Source: Aggregatilineales bacterium
GTDB taxonomy: Bacteria > Chloroflexota > Anaerolineae > Aggregatilineales > Phototrophicaceae
Direction of reading: 5' to 3'
Assembly: GCA_030834905.1 (NCBI GenBank)
Contig: JAUQWZ010000021.1
Location: 124,001-188,000, forward strand
DNA length: 64,000 nt
Every line of letters begins with the position of its first letter. The stretch's first letter is position 1. The notes beneath the pieces are model-generated. The model was not told the origin of the DNA, did no database searches, and saw only the letters and a list, made by a program, of their open reading frames with translations. The position numbers and the translations under genes are program-made. Below, one piece after another: positions 49,697 to 57,664 of the stretch.

Positions 49697-52006
49697 CTAG
49701 CGCAGGGCGATCAGGCTGATCAACCGTTCGCCCTGCCGGAGTGGCAGCGTCCCCGCGCCGCCCACCGGCAGCAGGCGCTCGGTGGTCAGGGCGGCGCTGG
49801 CTTGTCCGGGAACCAGCACGCTGGTCAGCGTTCGGCGCACCTTCGCGCCGGGAGCGTTGGGGTCGGTCAGTGGAATATCGGCTGAGGCGATTTGGCTGAT
49901 GGTGTTTCCCTCTGCCAGCAGAAAATCAGTGCGGGTTCGGGCAGCGAATACGCCGATCAGACGGTCATCCGCGCTCACCTGCATCAGCCGCGAAGCGCCA
50001 TTGCTCAGGGCGCTGGCGCGGACGCGCGTCACCCGCCCGGATGCGCTGAAGGCGATGACGTCGTCTTTGGGATTCAGGCTGACCAGCCCGAATGGGTCGC
50101 CTTTGAGGCGGGGCATCTCGTAGATGGTAAGCTGTTCGAGGCGCGGCAGCAGTTCGTCGCGGACGTAGACTTTATACGCGCCGACGGCGGTCACCAGCAG
50201 TACCAGGTCTTCGCATTTGAGCGTGTCATAGCGCGAGATGCCGGTGACGTGCTCGTCGCCGAAGACATCGCGCCGGAAGCCTTCCACGTCGGGCAGGTCG
50301 AGTCCAAGCTCGCGCAGGCGCGCCAGCTCGCGCGGCATTTTGCGCAGGAAGCGGTATTCCGACGTACACAGCACCAGATGAACGTCGGCGGGCAGACTGA
50401 TGGCAGTCGTCAGCGCCTCGCCCGGAAACGGCGTCGCGGCGTCGGACTGCGAGCTTTCCGGGCTGAGGATGCTCGCTTTCACTTCGCCGCGCTCGGTCAG
50501 GGCGACGATGCCGGCAGCATCGGCGGTTTCGTCTGCCGGGGCGTGCAGGGCGATGAACTTCTTCATCACGTCAAAATCGACCGCCGGAACGGTGCCGGTG
50601 TCGCCAAAGTCATTGTGACCGGGGTAATCCTCGCGCCGGTAGACCTGCGCGTCCATCTCGCCCAACTCGATGCGGTGGGCGATAATGCCCAGCCCGGCGG
50701 TCACGCTGCTGAAGGCGTCGATGCTGCGGACTTTTCCCTCGCCAAATCGCTGCTGGAGCATTTTCACGAACACCGGAATTTGCGACGAGCCGCCGGTGCG
50801 AATGACCACGTCGATGTCATCGGGCGTGAGTCCGGCGTCGGCGATCAGCGAGTCAAGATACTGCTCGATGGTGGTGAATTCGGGATGGATAATGGCTTCA
50901 AAGTCCCGGCGGTGTACCGGCTCATAGACGTTGAAACCCGGACCTTCGAGATCGATTTCCGCCCGCGTCCGTTCCGAAAGCTGGCGCTTGGCGTTTTCGA
51001 CGATGTCGTACATCCTGAGGCTGTAGCTGCTGGAGATCAGGCTGCGCAGGGCGCGAATCTGGTGTGGGCGTTCGGCGGCGCGCTCGATGCGTCCGATGTG
51101 TTCGAGTGTTTCCGATTTTTGCAGCGACAGCAGTTCCTGCCAGTTGGAGAAGGCTTCATAAAAGCTGCCCGGTACTGGCATCCGTTTGTCGCCGCTGCGG
51201 TAAAAGCTGCCTTCGCCAAAGTGCTGCGGCAGCCGGGCGCGCGCCAGCTTCTGATCGAAGATGTCGCCGGCAATTGGCACGCCGCCGTTTGCCAGCACCG
51301 CCCGCGTTCTGGGGTCGCCCAGCCGCGCGATACTCAGGTCGAGCGTGCCGCCGCCGAAGTCGAAGATCAGCACGTTCTGTTCATGGTCAATAGTGGACTC
51401 GTACTGATACGCCGCCGCGATGGGTTCGTACTGAAGATAGACTTCCTCGTAACCGGCGCGGAAGGCGGCTTTGAGCAGGCGCTCGGCTGCCAGCCGGTCA
51501 TCTTCGGGTTTGAAGGCGAAGCGCACCGGGCGACCAAGCACGATCCGCGTCAGTTCCGTCCCCAGAAATGCTTCGGCGCGCTGTTTGGCGATATACAGAT
51601 AGAGGGCGATGATGTCTTCCAGGAAGAAGAACTGCGAGCCGATGACCGTCCCCAGGTAGTTGAGCGATGACAGTGCTGTCTTGAAGGACACGAACAGCCG
51701 CCCCGGCGAAAGCACATCCTTTTCGATGTATACGTCGCGCACAAAGGTGGGCAGCTCGGCGAATGTCAGCGTGATTTCGCCGACGCGCACCCGTTCGATG
51801 CTGACCGGACGGTTGAGGTTCTGAGTGAAGTAGGTGTCTACCGCATCTCTGCCGATGTAGACCTGGCGGTCGTTGGTCAGGTACAGCGCTGTTCTGGCAA
51901 CGCTGGCGCTCCGGCTTGCCGGATCGATAGGGATGAACTGCAAGCGCTTGCCATCATAGACCGACATGCCGGAATTGGTCGTGCCAAAATCCATGCCGAC
52001 GATCAC
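49697..52006 (-). CDS. Hsp70-family ATPase fused to a GyrA-type beta-pinwheel-like C-terminus
   Basis: Residues 1-445 form an actin-like ATPase of the Hsp70/YegD type: phosphate 1 GMDFGTTNSGMS (4-15), phosphate 2 VLIFDFGGGTLDLS (212-225), the EPIAAAY connecting motif (194-200) and the adenosine motif VVIRTGGSSQIPVF (400-413). No DnaK substrate-binding domain follows. Instead, residues ~495-769 hold four to six repeats of the pattern 'vvalTerGevk', 'DVIAFSASGRVTRVRASAL', 'DRLIGVFAARTRTDFLLAEGNTISQI'. These look like blades of the GyrA/ParC DNA-wrapping pinwheel. The resemblance is by eye. The function is unknown; DNA or protein binding by the tail is possible. It lies 171 bp downstream of a 1050-residue protein that is probably its partner. 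Confidence 0.9.
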   Translation of the reverse strand: MIVGMDFGTTNSGMSVYDGKRLQFIPIDPASRSASVARTALYLTNDRQVYIGRDAVDTYFTQNLNRPVSIERVRVGEITLTFAELPTFVRDVYIEKDVLSPGRLFVSFKTALSSLNYLGTVIGSQFFFLEDIIALYLYIAKQRAEAFLGTELTRIVLGRPVRFAFKPEDDRLAAERLLKAAFRAGYEEVYLQYEPIAAAYQYESTIDHEQNVLIFDFGGGTLDLSIARLGDPRTRAVLANGGVPIAGDIFDQKLARARLPQHFGEGSFYRSGDKRMPVPGSFYEAFSNWQELLSLQKSETLEHIGRIERAAERPHQIRALRSLISSSYSLRMYDIVENAKRQLSERTRAEIDLEGPGFNVYEPVHRRDFEAIIHPEFTTIEQYLDSLIADAGLTPDDIDVVIRTGGSSQIPVFVKMLQQRFGEGKVRSIDAFSSVTAGLGIIAHRIELGEMDAQVYRREDYPGHNDFGDTGTVPAVDFDVMKKFIALHAPADETADAAGIVALTERGEVKASILSPESSQSDAATPFPGEALTTAISLPADVHLVLCTSEYRFLRKMPRELARLRELGLDLPDVEGFRRDVFGDEHVTGISRYDTLKCEDLVLLVTAVGAYKVYVRDELLPRLEQLTIYEMPRLKGDPFGLVSLNPKDDVIAFSASGRVTRVRASALSNGASRLMQVSADDRLIGVFAARTRTDFLLAEGNTISQIASADIPLTDPNAPGAKVRRTLTSVLVPGQASAALTTERLLPVGGAGTLPLRQGERLISLIALR

Positions 52007-52177
52007 GGTGTTCTCCTTTCCCTGAGGTGGTGAGGCAGGGCTGACGCTGCTGGCTGAACGTCACCTGTCGGGCGAGCACACAGGTCAACCCTGTCTGGCT
52101 AACGGCTTTTTACATGCGGTTAGCGGGTCGATTCGTGACGCGGAACACCGCGCGAGGCGGCTGGAAGGATCGGGTTT

Positions 52178-55100
52178 TCACCGCGTGCGGGCTTTGAAAT
52201 AGCCGTGAACGAAGCGGTAGAACTCCAGCGTATTTTCCGGGCGGCGGTTGGCAGATTCAAGTTTACGCGCCAGCCCGCTGTCATCCTGAAGCACTTTCGC
52301 GTCGGCACGTTCGTAAATTGCCAGCATGATATCGGGAATACGCTGGAGATCGATGGCGAGGTTGCGCACCAGGCTGCGCCGTTCGTGCAGCGAAATATCA
52401 CCCCACAGGCTTTCGATCTCCTCCTGAAGCGCCGCCGCCGACAGGCTGACGCGCGTATCGGGCGGAACGGCTCGCAGCGCAGTTCTGAACAGGCGGTTGA
52501 TCTGCTCGATTTCGCGCAGCAGCACGTGGGCGGCGCGGTCGTTCAGCGGATGCTGCCCCGCCGCCGCTTCGGCGCGTATGCTCAGGCGGCGCGCGCGGGC
52601 GAAGTAGCCGCCCATCACCCGGAAAAGGTCAAAAACGGTGCTTGCCGTCCCTTTGCCGGTCAGCATTCGCTCGATATGCTCGTCCTGTTCGCGGTTGTGA
52701 ACCTGCCGGTGCTGGACTGCCAGGACGGTCAGCAGCCGTCCGAATTCGAGGATTGCCTCGGAAAGCGCGCGGCGCTCGTCGTTGGAAAGCCCGCCGCTTA
52801 AGCTGGAGAGATCGCTGTTGAGCGAATTGATGGTCGGCATGTTGCTCTTATCCATGTACGGCTGGAAGGTGTCGAACAGGAATTCCGATGCCGTATGGAT
52901 AGTGTAGGCGTAATCGCCGATGTCCTCGCCGCCCATCATCTGGTACAGCGTGACCGTCGCTTCCAGCGCCCGCTGTACCGGCTCGCCAAGCTCGCGCCCC
53001 AACCGCGCCAGCACGTGCGGCACCGACGAATCGCTGCACCGGCGGATATAGCGGCGCAGCCCATCGAGGGCGGCTGTCCTGCCGTCTTCGTTCGTGCTCA
53101 TCAGGCGGAACATCTGGATCATCACCGTCAGCCCGGCGTCGCCCCGGTGGGCGGCAGCGGCGGGCAGCAGGCTGGCGACGCGCAGCGTCAGGCTGCCATC
53201 CTGTCGCTCAAGATGATAATTGAGCAGTTCCAGCAGCATGTCAGGCGAAATCGATTCAGCAATCAGGCGGTTGTTGAAGACCAGCAGCGAGACATCGGCG
53301 GCGACGCTTTCCAGTTCGGGCGCTCCGTGGTCGCGGTGAAGCGCCCCGAAATGTGCCAGCGCCAGCGGCATCGGCTTGACGTTTTTCTCCGCCAGCGTCT
53401 TCAGCGCCAGTGGAATTTCGCCTAACGGCAGGGTGGACTCGGCAAACAGGCTGTACGCCATCTGGGCAAACTGCATCTGCTTGTCCGCCGGGTAGAACAG
53501 CCGTCCCTGTCGCAGCAGTTCATTGGCGAGATCGCCGAAAGCGCGCCGAGCCAGCAAAATCTGAAGCAGCGGCAGGCGGCAGCTCGGATTCAGGTTCTCA
53601 AGCACATCATCGTTCGAGAGGTTGCGCACGATCCAGCGCAGAGTCGTGTCGTAGGCAGTCGCCCATGATGTCTGTGCCGCTTCCGCCAGCCCTTGCAGCG
53701 CCGGTGGATCAAGCAGGTCATAGCGCCCTGCCAGCATGATCAGTTCCGTCAGCCGTATGAAAAGCAGCGGTCGCCACTGCGGCTGGAAGTCAGAAATGAC
53801 CTGCGCCAGCAGCCCCGGCGGCGGCGTTTGCTGGTCGCGCTGGGCGATATATGCCATCAACTGGGCGACTCCGGCGGGAAGCTGTGACAGCAGCGGTCGC
53901 GCCGTGATAATGCGCTGCCAGCGCTCGGTGGGCATTGCCGTGGCTGCCATCACAAACACCGTCTCGGCAAGCTGGCGATGCTGCGAGGCAAGCGGCAGTG
54001 TCACCTCGATCAGATGCGGCGCGATGGCGGTGATCTCGACCGGGTTCAAAATGTCGCGCAGCTCATTCAGGAACTGGTTGAGCGCTTCGGCATCGCCGTC
54101 TTTCGACAGCAGATCGGCGTAGGCGACGGCGGCATTCTGGGCGATCTCTTCCCAGTACATGCCGCGAAAGCCGCTGGGACGGCTGCGCCACTGCATCACC
54201 CGGTGATAAATCGCCTCGGCTTTGCCTTCGCTCAGCGCGGCGTTCATCTCATTCAGAATCGCGCGTTCAAGATCGGGTTGCCCGCGCGCCACCACCGCCA
54301 GCAGATCGGTGTTTTCGTCTTCGTCCAGCGCCAGCGCGAAGGCGAGCAGGTGGCGAATGTATGCCACCCGCAGTTGGTCGCTCAGCGTTGGATCTTCGCC
54401 CAGAATTTGGGCGACTTCTTTAGCACCCACCGGTTGGTGGTTGAGGACGGCATCGTCAATCTTCAGGCGGTACGAGCCATAGCTGAGCGCTTCCGCCAGC
54501 GGCGCGCCAGAACGAATCCGCCAGCCCGCGACCGGCGTCAGCGCCGTCGTCTGCTCGATCACCAGCCCGGTATCGAGGCGAAGCTGGCTCTTGATGAAGC
54601 GGGCATATTCGTCCTCAGGCACAGTGCCGTTGAGTTCGCGCCCGCCCCAGCGGTAAGCCAGCGTGTTTTCGGGCGGCGAGTCGTCGTCGCCGTAGAAGCA
54701 GATCTGGGCGTCTACCTGGGTTTCGGGCGTGCTGTTGGTGGTGAAGGTGACGCCAAAGCGGGCGGGCGGCGGCAGCAGCGCCAGCAGCCCTTCGACGAAA
54801 GCCACGCGCTTGTCGAGATCGGGCGGCGCGCCAAAGACGACAAGCTGCACGCCGTGAATGATGGCTGCCAGCAGCGACTCGATCACGTCGAGACGGTCGC
54901 GGGTCGCCGTCATCAGATCGAGCATGGCGTTTTCCTGCGCGCCCGGCGTGGGAAAGCCCAGGTTCGGCAGTTTCACCGGCGCGATGTTATTGCCGGTGGT
55001 TTCAAACGTCCTGATCTCTGGCTCCACCAGCGCGCGCATCACCTTCAGGTTGCCACCGAGGGCGCGCAGCGCATCGACGGTGATGAAGGTGTAATGGCGC

Positions 55101-55330
55101 ATCCCCGGCTGCGACTGGACGAGCATGAACGGGATATTGACTCCGCGCACCAGCGCCCAGGCACCGCTGCCCTCCAGCGGCGGGATGCGGGCTTCATGCA
55201 GGGCTTCGGCGACGTGATCGCTTTTCACGCCCGACGACGACGCCAGCAGCCGATAATCCCCTTGCAGCCTGCCGCCCTGAAGGATTTGACCGTGATAGAA
55301 ATGCTCTAAAGAAAAAGCTGATACCGACAC
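52178..55330 (-). CDS. Large protein of unknown function, faintly GAP1-like N-terminus
   Basis: 1050 residues, no TM and no signal peptide. The N-terminus (about 8-75; EHFYHGQILQGGRLQGDYRLLASSSGVKSDHVAEAL) faintly recalls GAP1-N domains of predicted GTPase-linked conflict systems. Residues ~130-240 (LDVIESLLAAIIHGVQLVVFGAP...FGVTFTTNSTPETQVDAQICFYGDDD) look like a degenerate GTPase-like region without a P-loop. The C-terminal ~700 residues are alpha-helical, alpha-solenoid-like. The neighbouring Hsp70 is on the same strand 171 bp downstream; co-function is inferred from position only. No family assignment is safe. Confidence 0.8.
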   Translation of the reverse strand: MSVSAFSLEHFYHGQILQGGRLQGDYRLLASSSGVKSDHVAEALHEARIPPLEGSGAWALVRGVNIPFMLVQSQPGMRHYTFITVDALRALGGNLKVMRALVEPEIRTFETTGNNIAPVKLPNLGFPTPGAQENAMLDLMTATRDRLDVIESLLAAIIHGVQLVVFGAPPDLDKRVAFVEGLLALLPPPARFGVTFTTNSTPETQVDAQICFYGDDDSPPENTLAYRWGGRELNGTVPEDEYARFIKSQLRLDTGLVIEQTTALTPVAGWRIRSGAPLAEALSYGSYRLKIDDAVLNHQPVGAKEVAQILGEDPTLSDQLRVAYIRHLLAFALALDEDENTDLLAVVARGQPDLERAILNEMNAALSEGKAEAIYHRVMQWRSRPSGFRGMYWEEIAQNAAVAYADLLSKDGDAEALNQFLNELRDILNPVEITAIAPHLIEVTLPLASQHRQLAETVFVMAATAMPTERWQRIITARPLLSQLPAGVAQLMAYIAQRDQQTPPPGLLAQVISDFQPQWRPLLFIRLTELIMLAGRYDLLDPPALQGLAEAAQTSWATAYDTTLRWIVRNLSNDDVLENLNPSCRLPLLQILLARRAFGDLANELLRQGRLFYPADKQMQFAQMAYSLFAESTLPLGEIPLALKTLAEKNVKPMPLALAHFGALHRDHGAPELESVAADVSLLVFNNRLIAESISPDMLLELLNYHLERQDGSLTLRVASLLPAAAAHRGDAGLTVMIQMFRLMSTNEDGRTAALDGLRRYIRRCSDSSVPHVLARLGRELGEPVQRALEATVTLYQMMGGEDIGDYAYTIHTASEFLFDTFQPYMDKSNMPTINSLNSDLSSLSGGLSNDERRALSEAILEFGRLLTVLAVQHRQVHNREQDEHIERMLTGKGTASTVFDLFRVMGGYFARARRLSIRAEAAAGQHPLNDRAAHVLLREIEQINRLFRTALRAVPPDTRVSLSAAALQEEIESLWGDISLHERRSLVRNLAIDLQRIPDIMLAIYERADAKVLQDDSGLARKLESANRRPENTLEFYRFVHGYFKARTR

Positions 55331-55425
55331 CAGATCAAATTCCTCTGCACCCTGTAATAGTGATGAAGATACCTCAAGACGCAGGAACGAACAACGCGCC
55401 CCGGCTGAACCGCAGTCGTAAAACC

Positions 55426-55453
55426 TTGCGCTCCTTTTCTATTTTTGTATGCT
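55426..55453 (+). promoter_or_regulatory. Promoter of the DUF423 gene
   Basis: TTGCGC (55426-55431), a 16-bp spacer and TATGCT (55448-55453), 30 bp before the ATG. The same two hexamers with the same spacer recur at 55907-55934. Confidence 0.5.
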
Positions 55454-55483
55454 CTGTAGGAGATTTAACATTGAGGATTGATA

Positions 55484-55867
55484 ATGGCGCGTAAATTCAT
55501 GTTGGCGGCGGCGATCTTCGGAGCGCTGGGCGTGGCGCTGGGCGCGTTTGGCGCTCATGGGCTGCGGGCGCACTTCGACGTCAACCCAGACCTTGAACCG
55601 ACGTTTGAGACGGCGGTGCTGTACCAACTTGTCCACGCGGCGGCGCTGCTGGGCGCGGCGTGGGCGGCGGCGCACTACCCCGGCAGATGGACGCGGTTCG
55701 CGGGCTGGCTGTTTGTGCTGGGCATTTTCCTGTTCTCCGGCGCGCTGTACGTGTTGAGCATCGGCGGTGTGCGTTTTATGGGGGCGGTTGCGCCATTTGG
55801 CGGCGCGGCGCTGATCGGCGGCTGGCTGTGTCTGGGCATCGCCGCCTGGCAGGCGAAAGAGGAGTAG
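55484..55867 (+). CDS. DUF423 (YgdD-like) membrane protein
   Basis: 127 residues from ATG 55484 (GAGG at 7-8 bp upstream). Four TM helices. The family signature GALGVALGAFGAHGLRAHF near the start, ETAVLYQLVHAAALL, then GWLFVLGIFLFSGALYVLSIGGVRFMGAVAPFGGAALIGGW. DUF423 proteins are widespread inner-membrane proteins of unknown function. It has its own promoter, and the next gene is 166 bp away. Confidence 0.92.
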   Translation: MARKFMLAAAIFGALGVALGAFGAHGLRAHFDVNPDLEPTFETAVLYQLVHAAALLGAAWAAAHYPGRWTRFAGWLFVLGIFLFSGALYVLSIGGVRFMGAVAPFGGAALIGGWLCLGIAAWQAKEE

Positions 55868-55906
55868 AAGAAGCCCCTGACGAAAAACCCGAACTTCGGC
55901 GCTGAT

Positions 55907-55934
55907 TTGCGCTGTACGCAAGTTGAAGTATGCT
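55907..55934 (+). promoter_or_regulatory. Promoter of the 56034 gene
   Basis: TTGCGC, a 16-bp spacer and TATGCT, about 100 bp before the GTG; identical hexamers and spacing to the promoter at 55426. Confidence 0.5.
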
Positions 55935-56033
55935 GGAGTCAGTATCGTTATTCTTTTTCAGGATGGAAATTCACTGGCAGCAGTTGATCCGATGAGTCGC
56001 TAAGATAAACTGTTTAATGTCTGGAGGGTGTGC

Positions 56034-57590
56034 GTGACGAAACAAGAACATGCGAACAATGAGCAAAGTACCAAGCCCCGGCAAACCAGCCAAATAGAGC
56101 CAAATACCCACGCCTTTGAAGATGAAGCCATCATCAGCCGGTATGTGTCACCGTCGATGCTCGCCGGTTCCGGCGACTCCTCAGCAGCAGCCGACGGCGG
56201 CGTGCTTCAGCGGCTGCGTCCATCTCAGCAGCAAAGCGTGGTGAAAAATCTCAGCCAGCGGATGGGTAACCGCAGCCTTCAGCGGTTGGTGCGGGAGCAG
56301 AATGAGAACGGTGCTGAATCAGGCGAAGTCGGCTCGACCCGGATCCACCGCGAATCCGCCGGAGAAAACAGGCTGGCGCGGGTTTCAGTCAGTACGGTTG
56401 GGTCGCGCAAGCCGGTCATTCAGCGCAGTATTCAGGAGCGCGTCAGCGGTCAATGGGATGCGGCTGCCAGCATTCTGACCCAGAAGTATTCCGGCGCGGG
56501 CGGCGTCATCGACCGGCAGAAGGACGCGGTGCGCAATTTCGCTGACTTCATTCAGGAAGAAGATGATCCTTCGGTTGGCGAGGCGATGCTGCTCGGCGCT
56601 GTCAATCTCGCGCTGGGGGCAGCCCTCGGCGGCGTCGGCATTGCCCTGAAGGCAGTCGCGGGGCGTCTGCTCCAGCCGGCGCTGCTGGCGGCGACACGGA
56701 CAACGATGGGAACGGCGGTCGATTCGGCTGACGTGCGCAGTTCAATGCGCGTGTCCGCCGATGCGCTGGTCGGCGCGCTGGTCGATGCGGGTAAAGGACG
56801 TGTCGAATCTGCCGTGACCACCGCCTGGAATGGCGGCGGTAAAACCCAGCGGTCATCAGCGCTGAAATTCAAGGAAACACAGTTGCAGGCGTTGAGCATG
56901 ATCGGTCAGACTCAGGTGGAAGCGATGATCAGCCAGCTTGCCGCTTTGCGCGCCACCGAAGGCGAAGAGGATGAATGGGCAGCCGCCGACGCGCTTTACG
57001 AGGCGATGAATGAATCGCTGGAAGCTGCCTACGATTATCAGTTTAACAAGATGACCGACGCCTGGTTTACCATGCAGGTGCAGTCAGTCGGACCCGGCGT
57101 GCGCCCCGGCGTGCTGCGGCTGTATCTGGACAGCCGCTATCCCCATGAAGGCACTTTCCGCATCACCGGCGGGGACTTAACCGGCGAAGGCTCCAACGAA
57201 GAGATTCGCAGCCGTATCACCAGCCGACCGCTGGATGAGATCGGCATCCCGAAGGTTATCCGCATGAACGGCTCGATGGGCTGGGGCATCGCCGATTGCG
57301 ACTGGTGGATTGAGGTCACCGGGCAGGAAGCGCCTTCCTCGGAACCAGCTTTCCGCGCGCCCAGCGGTTCAGCGCTGGAAGCCTTTACGGCGGGACCGCA
57401 GCGGGTTCAGAGCTATGGCGGAAATCGTTGGGGATTCCCCTGGCTTGCCGCCTATCACCTCGGTTTGGACGATCTCGACGGCGACGACGAACGGAATACC
57501 AGCGCCAATCAAAGCGAGGGCGCGCGCGCAGTCTGGAACGAAATCAAAGCGATGACGCCCGGCGAAATCGGCGCTTCAACCTGGTCATAA
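56034..57590 (+). CDS. Soluble protein with eCIS-cargo-like N-terminal motif and central hydrophobic region
   Basis: 518 residues from GTG 56034 (GGAGGG 5 bp upstream). The N-terminal ~130 residues are disordered but contain VLQRLRPSQQQSV and LSQRMGNRSLQRLVRE (about 73-88). This 'GN..LQRL' pattern is what I know from the leader regions of proteins linked to extracellular contractile injection systems and DUF4157 proteins. A hydrophobic, Gly/Ala-rich segment lies at ~183-220 (VGEAMLLGAVNLALGAALGGVGIAL), possibly membrane-inserting. The C-terminal half (about 330-518) looks globular with an IADCDWWIEV strand and conserved-looking Trp/Asp. No eCIS genes are in the window. Function is unknown; an injected-effector role is inference. 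Confidence 0.8.
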   Translation: MTKQEHANNEQSTKPRQTSQIEPNTHAFEDEAIISRYVSPSMLAGSGDSSAAADGGVLQRLRPSQQQSVVKNLSQRMGNRSLQRLVREQNENGAESGEVGSTRIHRESAGENRLARVSVSTVGSRKPVIQRSIQERVSGQWDAAASILTQKYSGAGGVIDRQKDAVRNFADFIQEEDDPSVGEAMLLGAVNLALGAALGGVGIALKAVAGRLLQPALLAATRTTMGTAVDSADVRSSMRVSADALVGALVDAGKGRVESAVTTAWNGGGKTQRSSALKFKETQLQALSMIGQTQVEAMISQLAALRATEGEEDEWAAADALYEAMNESLEAAYDYQFNKMTDAWFTMQVQSVGPGVRPGVLRLYLDSRYPHEGTFRITGGDLTGEGSNEEIRSRITSRPLDEIGIPKVIRMNGSMGWGIADCDWWIEVTGQEAPSSEPAFRAPSGSALEAFTAGPQRVQSYGGNRWGFPWLAAYHLGLDDLDGDDERNTSANQSEGARAVWNEIKAMTPGEIGASTWS

Positions 57591-57594
57591 GTAG

Positions 57595-57630
57595 AAAAAT
57601 GGGACGGAAAAACAACCGTCCCATTTTTTT
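57595..57630. terminator. Bidirectional terminator between the 56034 gene and the E2 gene
   Basis: AAAAATGGGACGG and CCGTCCCATTTTT form a 13-bp stem with an 8-nt loop, with T tracts on the + strand side and A tracts giving Ts on the other strand. Confidence 0.85.
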
Positions 57631-57664
57631 CGCGTCCTTCGCGCCATTGCGGTTCAAGCCGCTT

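Noticed and set aside
49892..51670. 592-residue + strand open frame
   Set aside because: It lies wholly antisense to the Hsp70 gene, shows no recognisable motif, and has Gln/Arg/His-rich composition typical of reverse-strand shadows.
53978..55309. 443-residue + strand open frame
   Set aside because: Antisense to the 1050-residue minus-strand gene; no ribosome site or family pattern.
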